A stretch of 64,000 nucleotides of DNA, taken from Trichopria drosophilae. Its lineage: Eukaryota > Arthropoda > Insecta > Hymenoptera > Diapriidae. The position numbers were made by a program, and so were the translations under genes. Under the pieces are notes generated by a model that was not told the DNA's origin, ran no database searches, and was given only the letters and a program-made list of their open reading frames with translations. The DNA is taken from the NCBI GenBank assembly GCA_030407085.1, contig CM059582.1, forward strand, positions 87,560,501-87,624,500, in the 5' to 3' direction. Positions 28,555 through 40,100 of the stretch are shown piece after piece. Each line of letters starts with the position of its first letter. Within the stretch, counting starts at the first letter, position 1.

Positions 28555-31480
28555 TTAAATAATCATTATTTATAACTATTGCTGTAAAATGCGTATACCG
28601 CGCAGGAAATTCTTTATAAAGATCAAATTTTGCATACACTTTAAAAATGCTGTTTGAAACAAGGAAAATATCGTTTTGCAACAAATCGCGAAGGAATCAT
28701 TGTTTAAATAATCATTATTTATAACGATTTCTGATATCTTGTGCAGAAAATTCTTTATAAAGATCAAATTTTGCATACTCTTTAAAAATACTGTTCGAAA
28801 TAAGAAAAATATGGTTTTGAAACAATTAGCGACGGAATCATTCTTTAAATAATCATCATTTATAACTATTGCAGTAAAATGCGTATAATTTGTACAGGAA
28901 ATTCTTTATAAAGTTGAAATTTTGCTGACACTTTAAAAATGCGGTTTGAAACAAGGAAAATATCGTTTTGAAACAATTCGCGAAGGAATCATTGTTTAAA
29001 TAATCATTATTTATAACGATTTCTGGTAACTTGGGTCAAAAATTCTTTGTAAAGATCAAATTTTGCATACCCTTTAAAAATACTGTTCGAAATAAGAAAA
29101 ATATTTTTTGGAACAATGAGCGACGGAATCATTGTTTAAATAATCATTATTTATAACGATTTCTGATATCTTGTGCAGAAAATTCTTTATGAAGATCAAA
29201 TTTTGCATACTCTTTAAGAATACTGTTCGAAATAAGAAAAATATCGTTTTGGAACAATGCGCCACGGAATCATTGTTTAAATAATCATTATTTATAACTA
29301 TTGCTGTAAAATGCGTATAAACCGCGCAGGAAATGCTTAAAATAGTTCAAATTTTGCATACACTTTAAAAATGCTGTTTGAAACAAAGAAAATATCGTTT
29401 TGCAACAAATCGCGAAGGAATCATTGTTTAAATAATCATTATTTATAACGATTTCTGGTAACTTGTATAGAAAATTCTTTATAAACATCAAATTTTGCAT
29501 ACACTTTAAAAATGCTGTTTAAAACAAGGAAAATATCGTTTTTCAACCAATCGCGACGGAATCATTGTTTAAATAATCATTATTTATAACGATTTCTGAT
29601 AACTTTTGCAGGAAATTCTTTCTATATTCTTTTAATTTTTTAATACACTTCAAAAATACTGTTTGAAATAAGGAAAATATCGTTTTGAAACAATTAGCGA
29701 CGGAATCATTGTTTAAATAATCATTATTTATAACTATTGCTGTAAAATGCGTATACCGCGCAGGAAATTCTTTATAAAGATCAAATTTTGCATACACTTT
29801 AAAAATGCTGTTTGAAACAAGGAAAATATCGTTTTGCAACAAATCGCGAAGGAATCATTGTTTAAATAATCATTATTTATAACGATTTCTGATATCTTGT
29901 GCAGAAAATTCTTTATAAAGATCAAATTTTGCATACTCTTTAAAAATACTGTTCGAAATAAGAAAAATATGGTTTTGAAACAATTAGCGACGGAATCATT
30001 CTTTAAATAATCATCATTTATAACTATTGCAGTAAAATGCGTATAATTTGTACAGGAAATTCTTTATAAAGTTGAAATTTTGCTGACACTTTAAAAATGC
30101 GGTTTGAAACAAGGAAAATATCGTTTTGAAACAATTCGCGAAGGAATCATTGTTTAAATAATCATTATTTATAACGATTTCTGGTAACTTGGGTCAAAAA
30201 TTCTTTATAAAGATCAAATTTTGCATACCCTTTAAAAATACTGTTCGAAATAAGAAAAATATCGTTTTGGAACAATGAGCGACGGAATCATTGTTTAAAT
30301 AATCATTATTTATAACGATTTCTGATATCTTGTGCAGAAAATTCTTTATGAAGATCAAATTTTGCATACTCTTTAAGAATACTGTTCGAAATAAGAAAAA
30401 TATCGTTTTGGAACAATGCGCCACGGAATCATTGTTTAAATAATCATTATTTATAACTATTGCTGTAAAATGCGTATAAACCGCTCAGGAAATGCTTAAA
30501 ATAGTTCAAATTTTGCATACACTTTAAAAATGCTGTTTGAAACAAAGAAAATATCGTTTTGCAACAAATCGCGAAGGAATCATTGTTTAAATAATCATTA
30601 TTTATAACGATTTCTGGTAACTTGTATAGAAAATTCTTTATAAACATCAAATTTTGCATACACTTTAAAAATGCTGTTTAAAACAAGGAAAATATCGTTT
30701 TTCAACCAATCGCGACGGAATCATTGTTTAAATAATCATTATTTATAACGATTTCTGATAACTTTTGCAGGAAATTCTTTCTATATTCTTTTAATTTTTT
30801 AATACACTTCAAAAATACTGTTTGAAATAAGGAAAATATCGTTTTGAAACAATTAGCGACGGAATCATTGTTTAAATAATCATTATTTATAACTATTGCT
30901 GTAAAATGCGTATACCGCGCAGGAAATTCTTTATAAAGATCAAATTTTGCATACACTTTAAAAATGCTGTTTGAAACAAGGAAAATATCGTTTTGCAACA
31001 AATCGCGAAGAAATCATTGTTTAAATAATCATTATTTATAACGATTTCTGATATCTTGTGCAGAAAATTCTTTATAAAGATCAAATTTTGCATACTCTTT
31101 AAAAATACTGTTCGAAATAAGAAAAATATGGTTTTGAAACAATTAGCGACGGAATCATTCTTTAAATAATCATCATTTATAACTATTGCAGTAAAATGCG
31201 TATAATTTGTACAGGAAATTCTTTATAAAGTTGAAATTTTGCTGACACTTTAAAAATGCGGTTTGAAACAAGGAAAATATCGTTTTGAAACAATTCGCGA
31301 AGGAATCATTGTTTAAATAATCATTATTTATAACGATTTCTGGTAACTTGGGTCAAAAATTCTTTATAAAGATCAAATTTTGCATACCCTTTAAAAATAC
31401 TGTTCGAAATAAGAAAAATATCGTTTTGGAACAATGAGCGACGGAATCATTGTTTAAATAATCATTATTTATAACGATTT
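28555..31480. repeat. 1159-bp higher-order repeat, third cluster (about 2.5 copies)
   Basis: Best example of the unit: corresponding monomers start at 28576, 29734 and 30893 (steps of 1158 and 1159) and at 30194/31353. The copies differ by only scattered single bases, far fewer than neighbouring monomers differ from each other. This is the defining property of a higher-order repeat. The run ends near 31480, where a TCTATATTC-type monomer breaks the order. Confidence 0.88.
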
Positions 31481-32424
31481 CTGATAACTTTTGTAGGAAA
31501 TTCTTTCTATATTCTTTTAATTTTTTAATACACTTCAAAAATACTGTTTGAAATAAGGAAAATATCGTTTTGAAACAATTAGCGACGGAATCATTGTTTA
31601 AATAATCATCATTTATGACTATTGCTGTAAAATGCATATAATTTGTACAGGAAATTCTTTATAATGTTGAAATCTTGCTGACTCGTTAAAAATGCTGTTT
31701 GAAACAAGGAAAATATCGTTTTGAAACAATTCGCGACGGAATCATTGTTGAAATAACCATTATTTATAACGATGACTGTTAAGTTGTGTAGGAAATTCTT
31801 TATAAAGATCAAATTTTGCATACTCTTTAAAAATACTGTTCGAAATAAGAAAAATATGGTTTTGAAACAATTAGCGACGTAATCATTGTTAAAATAATCA
31901 TCATTTATAACTATTGCCGTAAAATGCGTATAATTTGTACAGGAAATTCTTTATAAAGTTGAAATTTTGCTGACTCTTTAAAAATGCGGTTTGAAACAAA
32001 CAAAATATCGTTTTGAAACAATTCGCGAGGGAATCATTGTTTAAATAATCATTATTTATAGCGATTTCTGGAAATTCTTTATAAAGATCAAATTTTGCAT
32101 ACGCTTTAAAAATACTGTTTCAAATCAGGAAAATATCGTTTTGAAACTGTTAGCGACGGAATCATTGTTTAAATAATTATTCTTTATAACTATTGCTATA
32201 AAATGAGTATAATCCATGCAGGAAATGCTTTAAAATGTTCAATGTTTGCATACACTTTAAAAATACTGTTTGAAATAAGAAAAATATGCTTTTGAAACAT
32301 TTAACAATGGAATCATTGTTTAAATAATCATTATTTATAACGATTTCTGATAACTTGTGTAGGAAATTCTTTCTATATTCTTTCAATTTTTTAATAAACT
32401 TCAAAAATACTGTTTGAAATAAGG

Positions 32425-33316
32425 TGTAACAGAGATCTCGAGCCCGCACCAGGGGCGACGAAATCTACCTTAACACGACCATCCTCGGGCCCGAATTACT
32501 GTATATTTTTGTATATATATATTAATACTTTGTATGTTTCAGGGGCCAGGCGCCGTGTATCGACAAGGGGCTGGCCAATTAGAAAATGACAAAAGATGAG
32601 GTAAGAGAGAGAGAGAGAGATCGCTAAACGCGAAACGCGTCGGGGGAACCGCGAAAAATGGACAGATTGCTCCTTGCTACCGCGACGGTACGACGCGCGC
32701 TAAAGAAAGTGCTATCGTGGCGATACCGAAATCGAGCGAGCGTGTTCCGGTGGGAATTTTGGTATCCGATTGGGATTAGGTGTGGGCAGTGAAAAAAAAA
32801 AAGTAAGTACCAGCTTCAGTTGCCCTCTTCAGCGGCAACGTTTTATCTCGCGCCCTCCACCTCTCCTGCCTCTCTCTCGGTCCAGCGCGGAGACCCCAGG
32901 CGAGGGATCCGCCGAAGCCGGAGATCCTAGCGAGGGATCCGGCAAGCGCCGTTTTACGGGTAGCGCCTTAAGCGCCACGTCGTCTTTCTGGGGCTCGTTG
33001 CCCCGAACTTACAATTCGCTTTTTTTTGTATATAATATATCTTTTTTATGTTTGTGGAATAAACGCGTATTTAGTTATTTGTGTAACCACGCCGTTTCAA
33101 TTATATTTGATCCGTAACGCTTTATCCCCAACTATTAACGACCGTCCCGTACTCTCCGCTGGAGAGTTAGTCGGTGGACGATATTTCGCCGTGGGTCGCG
33201 TCCGATCCAGGACGTCACATTTGAATCGGGCTGGACAGATGGGGAATCTGTCCCGGAGTCTGTACTGTAGACCCGGAGTTCAAATCATGTTGGCGACCCG
33301 AAAATAAATCGTTACA
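32425..33316 (+). repeat. 5' LTR of gypsy element
   Basis: 892 bp, bounded by the 6-bp inverted pair TGTAAC (32425) and GTTACA (ends 33316). It contains TATATATATATTAATAC at about 32512, a GA microsatellite near 32605-32622, a GC-rich central part, and AATAAA at 33058. Compared with the 3' LTR it has an additional 47 bp (about 32447-32493) and about ten visible single-base differences. Reading frames inside it are not genes. Confidence 0.95.
33058..33063 (+). promoter_or_regulatory. AATAAA polyadenylation signal, 5' LTR
   Basis: AATAAA follows a T-rich and TATATAATATATC stretch; the matching signal in the 3' LTR is at 42243. The position near the end of the LTR suits an R-region poly(A) signal. 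Confidence 0.6.
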
Positions 33317-33337
33317 TGGCACCCAACAAAAACTAGG
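33317..33337 (+). promoter_or_regulatory. tRNA primer-binding site
   Basis: TGGCACCCAAC starts on the base directly after the LTR's terminal CA, as in many Ty3/Gypsy elements. TGG is the complement of a tRNA CCA end, so the primer would be a tRNA ending GTTGGGTGCCA. I cannot name the isoacceptor. Confidence 0.85.
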
Positions 33338-33461
33338 TTTAGTGGGTCTGTTAGGGTAATTAATCGTGTCATAACGCCCACGGAAAACCAGATAAAGTGC
33401 AAAATTTGAAGTTGCCAATAACTTTGCGCAAAGAAAGCGATAGTATTATTTTCAATTTTAA

Positions 33462-33525
33462 AATTGAAATTAAAATAATACAATTCTCGGAAAGTGACGT
33501 GAAAGAAGTCAATTTCCGAGAATGT
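33462..33525 (+). repeat. Leader module copy A
   Basis: First of three diverged direct repeats in the gypsy leader, sharing TTAAAATAAT then a segment with an ATTCTCGG/ATTCTGAG/ATTCTGGG core and a later GATTTCC/AATTTCC core. Confidence 0.6.
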
Positions 33526-33566
33526 AAACAATTGCCTGTATACCAGTAGCAATTGTGTGTACATTT

Positions 33567-33689
33567 CTGTCACGATCAAATGAATCGTTATATTAAATTA
33601 ATAAATAAATTTTGAAAACATAAATTAAAGTATTAATTTAATAATTTTGAATTTTAAATTTAAAGAATTTTAAATCATAATCGTGACAG
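33567..33689. repeat. 10-bp perfect inverted repeat around an A/T-rich loop
   Basis: CTGTCACGAT at 33567-33576 is the exact reverse complement of ATCGTGACAG at 33680-33689. The 103-bp interval is nearly pure A/T. It could form a long stem-loop in the genomic RNA. Confidence 0.65.
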
Positions 33690-33764
33690 GAAGCACAATA
33701 TCAATGCCAATTAAAAATTGGATAAAATAATTTAAAAATTATTATTTTACTTGTAGAGTAATCA

Positions 33765-33862
33765 GAATTAAAATAATCGTCGATTCTGAGAATTCGAGCG
33801 AAAAGAACCCGATTTCCAGGAACGGAAAAATAATCGGCACCGAAATGGAATTAATAAAATTT
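33765..33862 (+). repeat. Leader module copy B
   Basis: Second copy, the one most like copy C: both have CGATTTC, GGAA(A)CGGAAAATAATCG and CACCGAA/CTCCGAA in the same order. Confidence 0.7.
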
Positions 33863-34024
33863 CGTTGTGCGTTGCGATTGTTTTTTTATTTTTAATTATT
33901 TGTGCCACAAAAACCCAATAGTACCAAGAGCACTTATTTTAAGATAAAACAGGTGCCTGCGAAATTAATGCCGAGATTAATTGAACAAAAATTAATTTGG
34001 AATTATTGATTTAATTTCGAGTGT

Positions 34025-34125
34025 CTGAAATTAAAATAATATCCAATTCTGGGAAATCGCGCGATTAATGACCGATTTCTTGGAAACGGAAAATAATCGA
34101 CTCCGAATAGAGTATTAGTGTATTT
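34025..34125 (+). repeat. Leader module copy C
   Basis: Third copy, 260 bp after copy B. In both B and C the module is followed, after 100 bp or less, by a hairpin whose arms read GCACTT... and ...GTGC, so the duplicated unit includes the hairpin. Confidence 0.7.
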
Positions 34126-34157
34126 TGATTAATTGTAAAATTAAAAAGCTTTTTGTA

Positions 34158-34184
34158 GCACTTGTTTAACGCGTGAACAAGTGC
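34158..34184. repeat. Leader hairpin (9-bp stem)
   Basis: GCACTTGTT (34158-34166) pairs perfectly with AACAAGTGC (34176-34184) around a 9-base loop. A less perfect relative lies at 33930-33956 (GCACTTATTTT ... AAAACAGGTGC). Confidence 0.7.
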
Positions 34185-35273
34185 CAGTATAAAGACAGGG
34201 AGCTTTAATTTTGCAGAGGAAAAATAAAGGTGTTTTTTTTTCTCTTCTTCTCGAGAAAACTTAGAGTAAATAATTTTCAAAAATTGATTAATTTACTTAT
34301 TTCTTTTACTCAGCTTGTTGACAGTAGTAAACAGTCAAATGGCGGTGCCAAAAACAGGCACAATAATTAAACCAAATAAAGCAAAAACAATAGAAAGGAA
34401 ATTAATGCATTTTTATATTGTTTTTTTTTGTTGTATCAATTTTTTTTTTGTGTGGCTTATTGTCTCTGGCCCGGTGTAATATTAGACAGGCAGAATTTCT
34501 GTAATCTTTCTGTTCTCGATTTATCAAATTAGCTGTCGTTGGTTCAGCATTGGAAAAATTTTCCTAAGGTTGTACATATGCACAACCAATACGTAATCAA
34601 ATCGTACGAAAGTAAGTACGCAATACATCAGTATTGCGTCAGCATAAATCGTGCCAGTACCGAGTCACAAATTTTACAATTTTGTGCAGTACCTTCTGGG
34701 TCGGGTCAGACACTCAGAAATTAAACGTCATTTTGAAATTTTTATTAAAAATTGATAATTTGAAAGACATTCGCTGGAGACAGATATCTTTTTACAAAAA
34801 GCCTTCAACCAGGGCCAAAGAACATATAATCAAATTGATTTTTGTTTGTTTTTGTTAAATTAGTATTAAGTGATATAATTAAGATATTTACAGCTGTTTG
34901 GTTATTTGTTGTGCCGGTAAAGGGCATTTGGGTCCAGATAATTGGTCATAGGACGGAAAATTTGTTTTTTCTTTTCCTTTCAAGATAATTTTATTTAAAA
35001 TTTATTCTTCCTCTTGCGTAAAGATAGGATAGATTGATTGTTATAAATGTATAGATATATTTTTAAATATTTATAAGTAGAATAATATTAAGTATCCGGT
35101 GACAAATCAAGATTCACGAAGATCTTCACGCAAGATAGAAGAAAGTGTACAATTGTTTGGTCGCATTAAATTTGTCCCGATCAATTCAGTGACCGGACAC
35201 AACTCTTTTTCGATAATACGGTGCCAGTAAGCACCATCAGGTCCAATAGGTGCGAGTTTTTGTTTAATTTAAG

Positions 35274-37108
35274 ATGGCTCAAGCCCATGATATGGACCAG
35301 ACAATTGAAGAAGAACTGCAAAATCTGCCAGTAGAAGAATGGGTCTTCCAATTACGGGAAGATGAACTTGATCTGGCCCTGGAAAATTTGGAGCTTCAGC
35401 CGACAGGGCGAAGACTAACAAAAGTGGATCGACTGTATCGCCGGATTGTAGGCGATTATACGCAGTCCGACTTCATACCAACTTCCAGTGACCAAACATA
35501 CCGAGATTCACTGTTGGCCACATTCCTAGAACAAGCGATTCCCGAAATAAAAAACCTCGGAGAGGAACAGGAATTGGAATCGGCACAGAGTCAAGACGTG
35601 GAACTGGTGCAGGAAGTCTCACAGATAACCACGTCAACGACTGTAACGACATCGATAACGACGGCTACGGCGGCCATCAATGGAAGTATGGCCCAGGAAA
35701 TGTAGCAGGCCCGATGTGGACAACGGTGACAGGAAATAGGCCTAGAATGTCACCGATTGAAAGAATGGCGCCCTCATCAGAACAGAGCACTCATCTCCAG
35801 ACCCCATTTTCCAGTACCAGGATTCCGGATAGGTCAAGTACTGGGGTACAAAATACTGAACAACCCGAACGAGTATTGAGGACATCAAGGGTGAACTTCC
35901 AGGATACGTTCCGGTTAAATTATTATGACCCTGGAAGTGGACCACAAGTACCGGAAACTCCACGAAGAAGTCAGGCTCAGACTGGAAGGCAGGGCCAAGA
36001 TTTCGGTAATGCCTCAGTTATTGCGAGCTAGCACAACCCTCCGGGTGTGGACGTCTCTGGGGGAGGGGGAATGTTCCCGAATCCAGGATTCTCTGGAACA
36101 CGTTTCGGCGCATCCTCGAGATGGGATCAGGGTCCACGTGACGTTGGCAAGATTGTACGCCAATGGAGGACATCTTTCTCTGGGCTCAAAGGTGACAGAA
36201 TCGAGGCATTTTTGGCCAGAGTAGAGGAATGTCGAGGCCCAGCGAACCTCTTAGATAAGGAAATGTTAAGTGCCTTACCTGAGCTACTTACCTGCTCAGC
36301 AAAACGATGGTACAGGATCTCAAGATCTACTTGGCAATCCTGGGAAGACTTTTGTCGCTCAGCACGTCGATGCTATGGGTTTAGCGAGGTCGACAAGCAA
36401 AAGCTATGGCTGGAAGCGACTGCCAGAACTCAAGGCTTAGACGAGCCAGTCAGGGACTATATTGGATGTCTCATGACGATCCTGGATTTATATCCAGATC
36501 CACTATCGTTGGAACAACGACTGGTGTTCCTGCACAAAAATATGAAGCCAGGCCTTCAGTGGAGAGTACCAATGGCCAGAGTTCACTCGTTGGAAGACTT
36601 CATGGTCGCGGCGGTTGAGGCAGAGAGCGCAGAAGAGGACATGCGCAATTATAAAGAGCCACCGCCCCCTGAGGGTACACTCGTGCCTGAAGTCGCCTAC
36701 AACAGGCCCAGAAAGTTGGCACAGAAGAGCCAACCGAAGATTGCAGCTGTTCAAGAACCGGCGCCAGATAAAATGGATCTAGTGTTCCGAGAACTAGCTA
36801 AGCGTGAAGAGCTTCGTCAGGTGAAGCAGAAACAGGAGCTGTCGGCGAAACAAAAGTCGCCAGATCGGCCTAAGAGCCCAAAAACACCGTTTTGGCGAAA
36901 AGAAAGGTCGTCAGAGGGGTCCAGTAACGGGAGACCTGCCTCAGGCAAGACTCCGCCTCCGCCGATGCAGCCCAGGACCTCTCGAGAAAAAGCGAGGTCA
37001 CCGGAACCAGGTAATCCTAAATTGACGTGTTGGACCTGCAAGCTGCCTGGCTATACGAGGACAACTTGTCCGCGCTGTGCGGAAAACGGGCCCAGGAGGC
37101 AGCAGTAG
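35274..37108 (+). pseudogene. gag: gypsy gag, broken by one frameshift and one stop
   Basis: Structural polyprotein of the retrotransposon particle. The N-terminal part is read at 35274-35705 from an ATG after the leader and starts MAQAHDMDQTIEEELQ; it is acidic and helical in character. A -1 shift near 35705 continues at 35714-36031, which ends in an in-frame TAG (36029-36031). The same frame then continues to 37108. This last part carries the capsid-like (retrotransposon gag) region, with WRTSFSGLKGDRIEAFLAR and repeated W/R-rich helices, then a basic proline-rich linker, then a C-terminal zinc knuckle. The knuckle reads CWTCKLPGYTRTTC, i.e. CCHC spacing with Tyr where His should be, so zinc binding is probably impaired. 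The last 80 bp overlap the pol frame, which lies at -1. Gag identity is firm; clade is not known. Confidence 0.9.
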
Positions 37109-40100
37109 AGGTCTCTGCGTCTCCAAGGTCCCAACATATGACCTCAGAGAGAGCGGGGCCGGAAGCGGCTCCGGAGGAACAAAGCACTTCAAGTGCCCTT
37201 CAAGCCGAACATTCTCGGTGGTGGTTGAACGTCACCATAGGGAACTTTAACGTTCTGGCATTGTTTGAGCCTGGAGCAGGCCGCACCGCAATTAGGCCAA
37301 TCGGAATCCACATTGCAGCAGCATGTGGGGAGCGGATCATTCCATACGGTGGTCCTGGAGCGAGAGTAGCGGATGGATCATACTCTCCGATCCTGGGTCT
37401 CGTGACTCTTCCGTTCCGAGTGAATGGAACGGAGAAGAGGATCCAGGCAATGGTTATGCTCAGCCTGGATATGGAGTGTCTGCTCGGTGCAGATTTTACA
37501 AGAGCTTTTGATGCGGTTCTACATCCACGACAGAACCAGCCGTACCTTGAAGGCTCAAGGCAAGGAATCGCCGTGGAAGTTACAAGTGTGGAGGTGAGTG
37601 ACCACCCAAACTCCTCATCGGAAGGCACGGTAAGAATGTCGGAAGAAGAGGCCCGGCGCTTGACTGATCTTCTCAGGAGATGCGTGCCCGCCGTTGGCCT
37701 AGCGATCGGATGTACCAATTTGGTGGAGCACGATATTGTGTTGACTTTAGCGGTGCCCATCAAACAGCGGTACTATCCCGTCTCAAAACGGATCGAAGAG
37801 GAGATGCACTCCCAGGTCAACAAGATGCTCGCCGACGATATCATCGAGCCGTCAACAAGTGGATGGTCGAGCCCGGTGGTGATGGTTAGAAAATCCAATG
37901 GGACCTATCGCTTCTGCGTTGATTACCGCAAGCTTAATGCGGTAACAGAAGCTAATGCGTATCCGATCCCGTACATGGATGCCATTCATCGGAAGCTCCA
38001 ACGGGCCAAATACATCTCCACGCTCGATCTTAGCAGCGCATATCATCAGATCAAGATGAAGGAGGCTGCACGGCCATTAACAGCGTTTACGGTCCCCGGC
38101 AAGGGCCTCTTTCAATTCAAGAGGATGCCCTATGGACTAATGGGTGCCCCAGCTACGTTTCAGGCTCTGTTAGATTCGCTGATCGGGCCAGAATTGGAGC
38201 CATTCGCTTATGCTTATCTGGACGATATAATCATCGTCACAGAGACGTTTGAGGAGCATCTGCGATGGTTGGGATACGTCTCGAGAAGAATACAAGGTGC
38301 GGGGTTGACTATCAACCGTGAGAAGAGTCACTTCTGCAAGAATGAAGTGAAATACTTGGGTGTCATGGTAAATGAACAAGGGTTCCGGCCGGGCCCGAAC
38401 AAAATTGCACCGATACTCAAGTACCCGCCACCTCGCAACTTGAAACAGCTTCGACGTTTCCTGGAAATGGCATCGTGGTACAGGAAGTTCCTGGAAGGCT
38501 TCGCCACAGTCGTGGAACCGCTGACACACCTTACGAAGAAAGATGTGAGGTACGACTGGACCACGGAGTGCCAGCAGGCATTTGAACAAGTGCAGGCCAT
38601 GATCGCAACCGCACCGGTCCTGCAACGCCCGAATTTCGAGCAACAATTCGTTGTCCAGACGGACGCAAGCGACACCGGTCTCGGAGCAGTTCTGACCCAG
38701 GAGATTGACGGTTAAGAGCGCGTTCTATCTTTCGCTAGTCGTACGATGTCAGCAGCGGAAAGGAACTATTCCACTACGGAACGGGAATGCTTCGCCGTAC
38801 TATGGGCCATTCAGAAGTTTCGCCCATACGTGGAGGGTTATCAGTTCCTGGTCCTAACCGATCATAGCAGTCTGCAGTGGTTACGCAATCTCCGTAATCC
38901 GACGGGAAGACTAGCTAGATGGGCCCTGCAGCTCCAAAGTTACGACTGTGACATCAAACATCGAAAAGGCGCCTTGAATTATGTGCCGGACGCGCTTTCA
39001 AGAATGTACGAATCTGAGATACCAGAACGACTCGCTGTTCAAGATCCAAATACTACGGATGAGGCGGAAACGGATCCGTGGTACCGAAAGAGGAGGCGCG
39101 AAATTCTTGATGAGCCCAAGGAGAATCCCTACTGGAAAGTAGTGGGGAATCGAATATACTCCTATCGTCCGGATCCGACGATAGAAGACATTCTGGGTGA
39201 CGATGACGCTTGGAAATTGGTCCTGCCTTTGGGTCAGAGACAAGCGGCCCTACAAGAATGTCATGATGCTGCTACAGCAGGACACCTCGGACAGCAAAAG
39301 ACATACGAGCGTCTAGCCACGCGATACTGGTGGCCAGGCATACACCGGGACGTCGCACCGTACGTAAAGCGTTGTAGAGTGTGCCAAGTATGCAAAGTAC
39401 AACAAATAGCACCAGCAGGACTGATGGAATGGCGTAAAATTACGCGGCCCTGGCAAGTGGTTGCGGGCGACATGATGGGACCATTTCCGAAGAGTAAGAA
39501 GGGGTTTGAATATCTGTTGATCTGGGAAGATCTCTTCACTCGATGAATCGAATGTGTCCCCTTACGACACGCTAACGCTCGCCTAGTCACCGACGCCTTG
39601 GAAGAACGCATCTTGTGGAGATATGGAGCGCCGGAAGTTATCCTGACAGACCAAGGACTGGAATTTAAGAATAAAATCTTGGATGAGTTCTTGGCCGAAA
39701 GAGGCGTGACGCGCGAACTTACGCCACTCTACCATCCTCAGGCGAACCCCGTCGAGCGGGTCAACCGTACCGTAAAGGGTATGATCCGTTCTTTCATCAC
39801 GAAAGGTCATCGCACCTGGGATGAACACATCGGCGAGTTCGCATTTGCGTATAATACGTCGCTGCATGACTCCACAGGTTTCAGTCCGGCTATGCTGATA
39901 CAAGGTCGACAGCCCAGCCCGCCTAATTCGCTACGGCGACAGGAAGACGCTCGTGCGCAAGAAAATGAAGCGCAGGAAGCGTTAAGCCACTAGAGCCAAC
40001 GAATGAGCAAGTTGCAGGCTCTGCACAGAGAGGCCCAAGATAAAGCGCAGGCAGCGCAAATGCGTCAGACCCAGCATTACGATGCGAAACGACGTGATAT

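Larger units (their letters stand above)
1..32424. repeat. Satellite DNA array, left block (140/151-bp monomers)
   Basis: AT-rich tandem repeat filling the first 32.4 kb, all in one orientation. A convenient phase marker is the short block GCGACGGAATCATTG, which recurs at 143, 294, 434, 548 and onward. Two main monomer lengths exist. Type A (about 140 bp) has CGATTTCTGGTAACTTGTG in the variable segment. Type B (about 151 bp) has CTATTGCTGTAAAATGCG followed by one of several endings (ATAATTTGTACAGG, ATAATCCGCGCAGG, ATACCGCGCAGG, ATAAATTGTACAGG). A third version replaces the TATAAAGATCAAATTTTGC segment with one containing TCTATATTCTTTC. The short reading frames on the minus strand are by-products of the repeat: neither monomer length keeps a constant frame, so they are not genes. 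The array is cut at 32424 by the gypsy LTR and resumes at 58771. A centromeric or pericentromeric location is possible but is inference only. Confidence 0.97.
33338..35273 (+). other. Long non-coding gypsy leader with internal repeats
   Basis: Almost 2 kb of AT-rich sequence without a plausible gene separates the primer-binding site from gag. It contains three diverged copies of a module beginning GAAATTAAAATAAT (33462-33525, 33765-33862, 34025-34125), a 10-bp perfect inverted repeat (33567-33576 with 33680-33689), and two related hairpins (33930-33956, 34158-34184). Short frames here (e.g. 34539-34724) have no recognisable domain. A role in packaging or in cap-independent translation is possible, as in other long retroelement leaders, but that is inference. 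Confidence 0.8.

Noticed and set aside
1..32424. CRISPR-like array
   Set aside because: Repeats run continuously without unique spacers, and the genome is eukaryotic. This is tandem satellite.
167..32449. Dozens of minus-strand frames of 60-145 residues with motifs like KNFLHKLPEIVINN
   Set aside because: They are translations of the satellite. Monomer lengths of about 140 and 151 are not both multiples of three, frames break every two or three monomers, and no start or composition signal supports coding.
32770..33418. Short frames within the 5' LTR (and 41927-42220 in the 3' LTR)
   Set aside because: They lie inside regulatory LTR sequence, repeat in both LTRs and have no domain.
37200..37763. 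187-residue antisense frame opposite pol
   Set aside because: Shadow of the conserved pol frame; no family resemblance. The same applies to 38170-38646, 39261-39611, 40630-40989 and similar.
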